Shown in pieces: positions 15,739-20,734 of a DNA stretch of 20,734 nucleotides. This DNA is from an uncultured Collinsella sp. (GTDB lineage Bacteria > Actinomycetota > Coriobacteriia > Coriobacteriales > Coriobacteriaceae). The first letter of the stretch is position 1. Each line of letters begins with the position of its first letter. The notes under the pieces were generated by a model. That model did not search any database, had not been told where the DNA came from, and was given only the letters and a program-made list of their open reading frames with translations. The position numbers were made by a program, and so were the translations under genes. The stretch is from the NCBI GenBank assembly GCA_958431945.1, contig CAUASQ010000014.1:1-20734 (forward strand), read 5' to 3'.

Positions 15739-16069
15739 GTGGTTGGATTATTGCAGCTCCAGCTGTTAGAAAGATGGTTGGATGAGTTGATTTAGACTCA
15801 ACAGCAACCAACCAGAGATTTACCAATTTCCAACCACTTGTTTTACATACCCTTTTGAAGTAGTCGAAGAGGTCTTCCTCCATGACAAAATACTGGTTGG
15901 CGATGCGGAAGCAATGATGAGTCGACTTCATGAGCCGGATGGCACTTGACTGGCCAATGCCGATGAGAATCTGAACATCAAGACGGCTCAAGATACGCTT
16001 GGTGCCAGTGCGGCGAAGGTTGATGCCTGCGGAAATGGCGTCAACCTTGGGGTCATCTGCAAAATGCAT
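15731..16069 (-). CDS. Xis-like HTH protein, 3' end replaced by transposon
   Basis: A small DNA-binding protein, 112 residues as it now reads. The start is ATG 16069 with AGAGGAG six bases upstream; a longer frame from a TTG at 16120 lacks such a site. The region SRLDVQILIGIGQSSAIRLM through YFVMEEDLFDYFK has the excisionase/MerR-like winged-helix pattern. Native sequence ends at 15853. From there the frame runs into the transposon end and adds about 40 foreign residues, beginning RVCKTSGW, before a stop at 15731 that overlaps the convergent HEPN-like gene by eight bases. Joined across the insertion, the ancestral protein ended FKKLAEEASE. The winged helix itself is intact, so partial function is possible. 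It likely steers integrase toward excision. Confidence 0.75.
   Translation of the reverse strand: MHFADDPKVDAISAGINLRRTGTKRILSRLDVQILIGIGQSSAIRLMKSTHHCFRIANQYFVMEEDLFDYFKRVCKTSGWKLVNLWLVAVESKSTHPTIFLTAGAAIIQPLI
15808..15852 (-). repeat. Right terminal inverted repeat of the transposon
   Basis: Read inward on the minus strand it starts GGGTATGTAAA (15842-15852), then TGGTTG (15831-15836), TAAATC and TGGTTGG (15808-15814). The first TGGTTG is at exactly the same offset as in the left end. Two more TGGTTGGA copies lie at 15740 and 15775 in the opposite orientation. Confidence 0.9.
15853..15860 (+). repeat. Target-site duplication, right copy (TTTTGAAG)
   Basis: Identical to 6870-6877 and directly adjacent to the outer CCC of the right inverted repeat. 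It lies within codons of the interrupted Xis-like gene. Confidence 0.95.
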
Positions 16070-16161
16070 GATAAACTCCTCTGTTAGGGCGCTCGGCTCC
16101 TCTTCGATGTTTGGCGACAATGAGGGGAGTCGGGTGCTTGCTTGTAATTCGGGCTTATCGA

Positions 16162-16848
16162 CTAGTTGGCGTCTCCTTCCTCGTAAGCGTCGATAAGGTG
16201 TAAGAGGCTAATTCGAGCCTCTGTGGGCTCCATGTACCCCTTGCGTGACGACTCGCCCATGTTGGCGAAATCGAGCAGAACGCGATAGGTACAGGAGTAA
16301 TCCTTGATGCACTCCCACAGATTGATGATGTACGAGAGCAGCGGCGTGATGGTGAGTAGCGCCGTCGGGTTTTGCAAGAGCGTTTCAAGCTCGCGCCCGG
16401 TTTTTGCCTGAATGCGTAAGTCGAGACTGTCCTCGTGCGCCTTGGAAGCCTCTTCGGCCAGAAGACAGACGCTATCCCAATTCGAGCGGAGATGATGCAC
16501 GCGCTCGTCAGCGGTGTCGATGCAGACTCTAGCCTCATGACAGTAGTCAAAGAAGCCTTTGACGATGTTGCGGCAGTCCTTTTTGGGCTGGATGGCGCTC
16601 CAGTCTTCGAACATAGCCTCAAAGGCGTCGAGACAGTTTCCATCTTCTGCATAGATGAGCTGCGCCGCCCATCTTCCGAGGTCTGTGCTAGTCAGCTGCT
16701 CCATGGGGAGTCTCGCCAAGAGCGCGGAGGGAGTGAGCCCCCTTGTGGCTGCTAGGTCGGCGCTGGAGCGCTTGAAAAAGACTTGCTCCTCTTTTGAGCT
16801 AAACAGAATCGTCGAACGGAGCTTGCTGCTCGCGGTGGTCAATGCCAT
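16162..16848 (-). CDS. Unrecognised 228-residue protein of the mobile element
   Basis: The frame is well supported: ATG at 16848 with AGGAGG six bases upstream, and 228 mostly helical residues with no membrane segment. I recognise no family. Visible features are an N-terminal SSKLRSTILFSSKEEQVFFK stretch, a central run with several Cys and Trp, and a C-terminal helical part ending DAYEEGDAN. It sits between the integrase and the Xis-like gene on the same strand, so it is probably expressed with them. A role in element control or replication is a guess from position only. Confidence 0.75.
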   Translation of the reverse strand: MALTTASSKLRSTILFSSKEEQVFFKRSSADLAATRGLTPSALLARLPMEQLTSTDLGRWAAQLIYAEDGNCLDAFEAMFEDWSAIQPKKDCRNIVKGFFDYCHEARVCIDTADERVHHLRSNWDSVCLLAEEASKAHEDSLDLRIQAKTGRELETLLQNPTALLTITPLLSYIINLWECIKDYSCTYRVLLDFANMGESSRKGYMEPTEARISLLHLIDAYEEGDAN

Positions 16849-16859
16849 TGATAACCTCC

Positions 16860-16885
16860 TCTCACTTTAGGTGAGAACAAGTATA
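16860..16885 (-). promoter_or_regulatory. Possible promoter/leader hairpin before the 228-residue gene
   Basis: On the minus strand TATACT (16880-16885) is followed by a small hairpin TCTCAC/GTGAGA (16860-16876) directly next to the AGGAGG of the gene. No convincing -35 is seen. It could start a transcript independent of the integrase gene 64 bases upstream. Confidence 0.3.
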
Positions 16886-16912
16886 ACAATACGTGCACCA
16901 TATAACATGGCT

Positions 16913-18214
16913 CTATTCTGATTCACTCAACTTTTCAAAGACTTCTGCTGCGTTTCGGTCATTGGCCCTGATTGCATGGGTGTAGAAATTAGCCGTTGTG
17001 CTTGCGGAGGCATGGCCCATTCGCGCCTGAACGGTCTTTAAATCGACGTTGCTCGCCACGAGAGCGGTCGCGGCGGTGTGACGGAGGCCATGGGGAACAA
17101 GTCCTGAGTAACCAGTGCCGCGCGTATGAAGCTTGCCGTCTCGCATGAACTGCTTCGTCACATTGCTGTAGGTTCCATAGCCGTTATCGACGCAGAAGTC
17201 CCTAAACCATCGGGAATAGTTGTGCCCCTCTGGCCGGGTTATGCTTATTCGGCGGAGGCCCATCGCATCCCTTTCAACGCTAAGCGCGTGAACGATGGGA
17301 TCGGTGTCCTTTCGTTCTAGCCCACGGCGTTTGAATATGTTGCGTTGCACGTCCCTCCATTTATCCAAGTAATCGGCCAGCGTTTTATCTATAGAGAGAA
17401 TGCGCCTGCTCATTTCTGACTTCGGGGGCCTTAGGGTTTTGTCGTTGGTGTACTGGCGGACGATTCGAAGCTCCATGGCCTTGGGGTCGTAATCGAGCCA
17501 GCTTAGGCCCAGCGCCTCTCCCTTTCTCAGTCCAAGGTGGAATATGAGCATGGTGCAGACCGTCATGGGTCCCATCGGCTCGGCAAGCAGGCATTCGGTG
17601 AACCGTGGAAGCTCGTCAGGGGGAAGAAAGTTGCGTGCCCGCAAGTCCGGTTTCGGAAGCTTGATGCCCATGCAGGGATTGCGGTCTATCAGCTCGTTCT
17701 CGAGGGCGTCTTGCATGACCTGCTTAAGCTTGACGTGAATACGACGAATCTCGGCGTCGGTGAACCTTCCATTTGAACGAGCCTCAGCGTAGGCGCGTTT
17801 AATATCGTCGGGCCTCAGGTCGGCTAGGGGCACGTCTCCGAACAGTTCTCGTATGTGTCGCACGTCGTATCCCTCTCGCTCATAAGAGAGAGGGGAGCCG
17901 AATGAGCCCTCTCGGAGCACGTAGAAAGATTCGGCATATGCCGCTACGGTGCTTGGGGCATCCCTAGATGGTTCATAGCTCTCAAGTTCCTCGCGGTACT
18001 CGTTGAGGGCGTTTGCGACTTCGCTAGGCCAGTTCTTTGGGTTCTTGCTCTTGCAATGGATAGTCCTCTTGGGTGTTTTGAGATACTTAACCTTGCTGCC
18101 GTTCTTTCCGGAGTTTGGGTCTCTCCCAAGAGAGAAGTAAATCTTGAATGAGCCGGGCTTTCCCTTGATGGGTTCGGATGTTCCCTTTGCGGTTGGTTTG
18201 ATTCTGGTTTCCAA
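16913..18214 (-). CDS. int: Tyrosine-recombinase integrase
   Basis: A 433-residue site-specific recombinase of the Tn916/phage integrase type, responsible for integration into and excision from tRNA-Arg(CCT). An N-terminal arm-binding-like region (about 1-75) and a SAM-like core-binding domain (about 85-185) precede the catalytic domain. The catalytic set is complete: Arg230 (LGLRKGEALGL), His375-x-x-Arg378 (HGLRHTAA), His401 (MGHAS) and Tyr411 (NFYTHA). The start is TTG at 18214, supported by GGAGG six bases upstream; the rare start may limit expression. It lies next to attR and is the first gene of the leftward gene line. A large perfect hairpin lies just upstream. Confidence 0.95.
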   Translation of the reverse strand: METRIKPTAKGTSEPIKGKPGSFKIYFSLGRDPNSGKNGSKVKYLKTPKRTIHCKSKNPKNWPSEVANALNEYREELESYEPSRDAPSTVAAYAESFYVLREGSFGSPLSYEREGYDVRHIRELFGDVPLADLRPDDIKRAYAEARSNGRFTDAEIRRIHVKLKQVMQDALENELIDRNPCMGIKLPKPDLRARNFLPPDELPRFTECLLAEPMGPMTVCTMLIFHLGLRKGEALGLSWLDYDPKAMELRIVRQYTNDKTLRPPKSEMSRRILSIDKTLADYLDKWRDVQRNIFKRRGLERKDTDPIVHALSVERDAMGLRRISITRPEGHNYSRWFRDFCVDNGYGTYSNVTKQFMRDGKLHTRGTGYSGLVPHGLRHTAATALVASNVDLKTVQARMGHASASTTANFYTHAIRANDRNAAEVFEKLSESE

Positions 18215-18232
18215 AAGAGTCCTCCAAGGGGA

Positions 18233-18287
18233 TTACGTTAGGCTCGGGGCCGGGGCTTTGAGGGCCTCGGCCCCGAGCCTAACGTAA
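18233..18287. repeat. 20-bp perfect inverted repeat in the integrase leader
   Basis: The arms 18233-18252 and 18268-18287 (TTACGTTAGGCTCGGGGCCG and its complement) are perfect, with a 15-nt loop. It lies 8 bases upstream of the integrase Shine-Dalgarno. On the plus strand it is followed by ACTTTT, a weak terminator tail; on the minus strand there is none. It may shield the integrase gene from outside transcription or regulate its leader. Confidence 0.75.
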
Positions 18288-18289
18288 AC

Positions 18290-18343
18290 TTTTCACCCCT
18301 GCAAGCCGTTACCGTAACTGCTAGGGGTGAAAAAGGGGTGAAA
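18290..18343. promoter_or_regulatory. Candidate integrase arm sites, right
   Basis: TTTTCACCCCT (18290-18300) is the inverse of the AGGGGTGAAAA that opens the tandem pair at 18323-18343. That 21-bp pair is identical to 458-478. Between them GTTACCGTAAC is a small palindrome. The cluster lies between the integrase gene and attR, where arm and Xis sites are expected. Confidence 0.5.
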
Positions 18344-18450
18344 TAGAATTCTAATAAGAACCAGCAGAAACTCAAAAATAGCTAATCTACCTGCGAATAT
18401 ATATAATAGGGCAAAATTGCATTTGCCCAGGTAAGGTAAATGACCATGAC

Positions 18451-18496
18451 CTCCTAAAGCGGGTGTCGACGGTTCGAATCCGCCGGGGGGGCACCA
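18451..18496 (+). repeat. attR, truncated tRNA-Arg 3' half
   Basis: The first 34 bases are identical to 343-376. The acceptor end then differs by one substitution and one extra G before CACCA. No 5' half precedes it, so it does not encode a tRNA. It marks the right boundary of the element. Confidence 0.9.
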
Positions 18497-18506
18497 GAGG
18501 AATATC

Positions 18507-18539
18507 GAGCCCGGTACCGCTATGGTGCCGGGCTCTTCT
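18507..18539 (+). terminator. Original terminator of tRNA-Arg, copy 1
   Basis: GAGCCCGGTACC (18507-18518) pairs with GGTGCCGGGCTC (18524-18535), with a T-G pair, and runs into TTCT. It follows the attR CCA end by about 10 bases, so it was the tRNA's own terminator before the element entered. Confidence 0.7.
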
Positions 18540-18547
18540 GGTCTAAG

Positions 18548-18620
18548 GGCAGGATTCGAGCCGTCGACACCCGCGTCACCAATTTCCCCGCGGGGGGGTC
18601 GAATCCGCCCGGAGCACCAG
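18548..18620. repeat. Degenerate tRNA-Arg 3'-end relics, one inverted and one direct
   Basis: Bases 18548-18574 are a near-match to the complement of the tRNA stretch from the anticodon arm to the T arm (CCGTCGACACCCGC exact). Bases 18599-18619 (TCGAATCCGCCC, GGAGCACCA) are a decayed direct copy of the T arm and acceptor end. Together with the duplicated terminator they look like leftovers of earlier integration or excision events at this tRNA. Confidence 0.6.
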
Positions 18621-18629
18621 AGATTTGTC

Positions 18630-18662
18630 GAGCCCGGTACCGCTACGGTGCCGGGCTCTTCT
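18630..18662 (+). terminator. Terminator copy 2, duplicate of 18507
   Basis: The same GAGCCCGGTACC/GGTGCCGGGCTC hairpin with one loop difference, again following a CACCAGAG sequence. It is preceded by the decayed tRNA end, so tRNA tail and terminator were duplicated together. Confidence 0.65.
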
Positions 18663-18677
18663 GGTTCAATGCCATGT

Positions 18678-18718
18678 CAAAAACGAAGCGCCCGCTTGCT
18701 GGGGGAGCAAGCGGGCGC
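18678..18718 (-). terminator. Terminator of the kinase gene
   Basis: A 13-bp perfect stem (18688-18700 with 18706-18718, GCGCCCGCTTGCT and its complement) with a 5-nt loop is followed on the minus strand by TTCGTTTTTGA. It lies 53 bases beyond the kinase stop codon. Confidence 0.88.
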
Positions 18719-18770
18719 CTGTGAGCGAATATGTTTGCGGCGAAAGCCGCGATAAGCGGTGGGGTGGCGA

Positions 18771-20732
18771 CTAGTTGGTCGTACCGGAATCGTCGCCCGT
18801 GCTCGTGCCCGAGCCCGAGCCCGAACCAGAAAGTGCGACCGTCAGCGTAATCGTGCTGTCGGTGGACTGCTTGCCAGTGGGGGAGACGCCCGTAACGGTG
18901 GCATCCTCGTTACCGCTTACGGGATTGCCGTTCTGGTCACAGAAGCCAATGTTATAGAAACCGGCGTTGTTGAGCGCGGTAACGGCGGCGGAGATGCTCT
19001 TGCCGTACAGGTTGCCCGGGACGGTGGCCTTGCCGGACTTCTTGGCAATGACGACGGTAATCGTGGCGCCGGGCTTCTGCTTGCCGCTGGGGTTCCAGCT
19101 GATCACGGTGCCCTCGGTAACCGAGTCGTTCTCCTGGTAGCTCACGTCGACGCCAAAGCCTGCCATATCGAGGGCGTTGCGCGCCTGGGCCTCGGTCATG
19201 TCGGTCAGGTCGGGGACGGACGTGGTATCCGGGCCGCTCGAGACCTTGTACGAGATGGTCGTGCCCTTCGCGACTTCCTTACCGGCTTCGGTGCCCTGCT
19301 CAAAGACCTGGCCCTCATCAGCCTCGTTGGCCTCCTCGGAGGCGTTGCCCTTCAGGCCAACGCTTGCCAGTGCGGCTTCTGCTTGGTCCTTGGTCAGGCC
19401 GACAAGTTTGGGAACCTCAACCTTTTCGGAGGGCTTGGGGCCCTTGGAGATTACCAGGTTCACCTTGGTGCCCTTGGTCTTCTTGGTGTTGCCGTTGGGC
19501 GTCTGCTCGGCGACCTTGCCCTCGTCGACATCGTCGTTGTAGCTTTGGTCGATGGTGCCGACCTCGAGGCCGGCTTCCTTGATCAGCTCGACAGCAGTCT
19601 GCTGGTCCTTGCCCAGCACATCGGGCACGGTGACCTGCTCGCCGCCAAAGAGTCCTGTGGCGAAGGCCACCACGATGCCGATGACGGCAACGGCTGCCAC
19701 CACGGCGGCGATGATCTTGTTCTTGTTGGATTTGGGCTTTTCGACCTCGTAGGAGCCGGTAGAGCCCGAAACCGAGCTACGGGCGGTATTCTGGCCGCTC
19801 ACGCCCGAAACGGGACGCACCATGGCGCGTGTCTGATCGGAAAGCTCGCGAGTCTTGGTGGCGCCCAGCTCACCGGGGGCACCGATGATGCGCGTGGGCT
19901 CCGAGACGTTGACGGCACGGCCCGACAGGTAGCTGTTGAGCACCTGACGCAGCTCGTCGGCGGTCTGGAAGCGGTTTGCCGGGTCTTTCTCCATGCACTT
20001 GAGGATGATGCGCTCAAGGTCGGCGTCGACACCGGAGTTGATCTGGCTCGGCGGAATAGGCAGCTCGTTGACCTGCTTGAGTGCGACCGAGATGGCGTCG
20101 TCACCGTCAAAGGGAACGCGGCCGGTGGCGCACTCGTACATCACGACGCCCAGCGAGTAGATATCCGAGGTGGGGCCGAGGTCCTGACCGCGGGTCTGCT
20201 CGGGGCTGACGTAGTGGGCGGTTCCCAGCACGTTGTTGTCTTGTGTGAGGTGGCTGTTCTTGGCACGCGCGATGCCAAAGTCCATCACCTTGATGTTGCC
20301 GTCGGGCAGCACCATGATGTTCTGCGGCTTAATGTCGCGGTGGATGATCTCGTGCTTGTGGGCGACCGAAAGCGCAGAGCTGATCTGCGAGCCGATCTGG
20401 GCGACCTTCTTGGGGTCGAGGGCGCCGTGGCTCTTGATGCCGCTCTTAAGGTCGGTGCCGCGCAGGTACTCCATGACGATGTAATAGGTGTCGCCGTCCT
20501 TGCCCCAATCGTAGACGCCCACGATATAGGGGGAGGAGAGACCGGCTGCTGCCTGGGCCTCCTGCTTAAAGCGTGCGGCGAAGGTTGCGTCGCCGGCATA
20601 CTGTGGCAGCATGATCTTGACGGCTACCGTGCGGTCGAGGACCTGGTCCTGTGCACGGTAGACGGTCGCCATGCCGCCCGTTCCCACCTTATCCTTGAGG
20701 AGGTATCTTCCCCCGAGGACCCTCTGTTCCAT
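18771..20732 (-). CDS. pknB: PknB/Stk-type Ser/Thr kinase with four PASTA domains
   Basis: A 653-residue membrane kinase that senses cell-wall fragments and phosphorylates division and wall-synthesis proteins. The kinase domain (about 10-270) has the Gly loop VGTGGMATVY, catalytic Lys39 (AVKI), HRDIKPQN (Asp133), DFG (151-153) and GTAHYVSPEQ. A Ser/Thr-rich juxtamembrane segment leads to one membrane helix (about 339-361). Four PASTA repeats follow, opening with VTVPDVLG, VEVPKLVG, TSVPDLTD and ATVPGNLYG, and then a Ser/Gly/Thr tail. The ATG is three bases inside the right edge of the window; its upstream signals are not visible, so the start is probable rather than proven. It is a host gene, codirected with the integrase but separated by its own terminator. 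Confidence 0.95.
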   Translation of the reverse strand: MEQRVLGGRYLLKDKVGTGGMATVYRAQDQVLDRTVAVKIMLPQYAGDATFAARFKQEAQAAAGLSSPYIVGVYDWGKDGDTYYIVMEYLRGTDLKSGIKSHGALDPKKVAQIGSQISSALSVAHKHEIIHRDIKPQNIMVLPDGNIKVMDFGIARAKNSHLTQDNNVLGTAHYVSPEQTRGQDLGPTSDIYSLGVVMYECATGRVPFDGDDAISVALKQVNELPIPPSQINSGVDADLERIILKCMEKDPANRFQTADELRQVLNSYLSGRAVNVSEPTRIIGAPGELGATKTRELSDQTRAMVRPVSGVSGQNTARSSVSGSTGSYEVEKPKSNKNKIIAAVVAAVAVIGIVVAFATGLFGGEQVTVPDVLGKDQQTAVELIKEAGLEVGTIDQSYNDDVDEGKVAEQTPNGNTKKTKGTKVNLVISKGPKPSEKVEVPKLVGLTKDQAEAALASVGLKGNASEEANEADEGQVFEQGTEAGKEVAKGTTISYKVSSGPDTTSVPDLTDMTEAQARNALDMAGFGVDVSYQENDSVTEGTVISWNPSGKQKPGATITVVIAKKSGKATVPGNLYGKSISAAVTALNNAGFYNIGFCDQNGNPVSGNEDATVTGVSPTGKQSTDSTITLTVALSGSGSGSGTSTGDDSGTTN

Positions 20733-20734
20733 TC

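Larger units (their letters stand above)
6878..15852 (+). mobile_element. ISL3-type transposon carrying a type I R-M operon
   Basis: An 8975-bp unit with three independent signs of transposition: inverted ends beginning GGGTATGTAAA, a perfect 8-bp flanking direct repeat, and an internal ISL3-family transposase gene. The only transcription unit runs rightward: hsdM, hsdS, hsdR, transposase, HEPN-like gene. The ends do not flank the transposase alone, so the R-M genes are cargo rather than an operon hit by an IS. Both duplication copies are intact and all five frames are open, which argues for a recent insertion. ISL3 elements with passenger genes are known in general; a complete type I system with the transposase in the same operon is what stands out here. 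Confidence 0.93.
343..18496. mobile_element. Integrative mobilizable element in tRNA-Arg(CCT)
   Basis: The element is bounded by a 34-bp identical direct repeat of the tRNA 3' half (343-376 and 18451-18484). After the repeat, both copies run through a G-rich acceptor end to ACCA, with one substitution and one extra G on the right. It encodes a tyrosine integrase, an Xis-like protein, relaxase, MobC-like protein and coupling protein, but no type IV secretion channel genes. That defines a mobilizable rather than self-transmissible element. Without the nested transposon and one target duplication the backbone would be about 9.1 kb. Almost all backbone genes point left, away from the integrase. 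Exact strand-exchange position within the repeat is unknown. Confidence 0.9.

Noticed and set aside
6868..15870. Inverted repeats as borders of an invertible segment
   Set aside because: The perfect 8-bp direct duplication just outside the ends, and the precise rejoining of the Xis-like frame, point to transposition instead of inversion.
18451..18496. A second tRNA-Arg gene
   Set aside because: Only the 3' half is present; no acceptor 5' strand or D arm precedes it.
18522..18755. Short open frame between attR and the kinase gene
   Set aside because: It is made of terminators and tRNA relics and lacks a ribosome binding site.

Overview
The window looks like a gut Coriobacteriia chromosome, most plausibly Collinsella. 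The reasons are GC-rich genes, a PknB-type kinase with four PASTA domains, and the general style of the mobile genes. This is an inference from sequence style; no database search was possible. Host sequence is present only at the two edges: the 3' end of an unrecognised gene and an intact tRNA-Arg(CCT) on the left, and a pknB-type kinase gene read leftward on the right.

Between them lies an integrated mobilizable element of about 18.1 kb. Its attL is the 3' half of the tRNA gene (core 343-376). Its attR is an identical 34-bp copy at 18451-18484, next to a tyrosine integrase. The backbone holds, from left to right: an Xre repressor facing a surface-anchored protein; a hairpin-rich gene-free stretch that may carry oriT; and a long leftward gene line. 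In transcription order that line is integrase, unknown 228-aa protein, Xis-like DNA-binding protein, stand-alone DnaB-like ATPase, MobC-like protein, VirD4/TraG-type coupling protein and a MOB-type relaxase. No mating-pair-formation genes are present, so the element probably borrows a conjugation channel.

The most striking find sits inside this element. It is a second mobile element at 6878-15852 (8975 bp), bounded by about 44-bp inverted repeats that begin GGGTATGTAAA and carry phased TGGTTG motifs. It is flanked by a perfect 8-bp target duplication, TTTTGAAG, at 6870-6877 and 15853-15860. It carries one compact rightward operon: hsdM, hsdS, hsdR, an ISL3-family transposase and a HEPN-like protein. 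The genes overlap or abut, and the transposase start codon follows the hsdR stop codon with no gap. This is therefore an ISL3-type transposon whose cargo is a complete type I restriction-modification system, with the transposase as the fourth gene of the defence operon.

The insertion can be reversed on paper. Removing the transposon and one copy of the duplication rejoins the Xis-like reading frame, giving an ending of FKKLAEEASE and a stop that overlaps the ATG of the DnaB-like gene (TGATG). The transposon therefore cut the element's mobilization operon, replaced the end of the Xis-like protein with transposon-encoded residues, and separated the mobilization genes from their upstream part. 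A smaller point of interest is a nested RNA-type hairpin over the hsdM ribosome binding site. Another is the set of tRNA-Arg 3'-end relics beyond attR, which suggest repeated integration at this tRNA.
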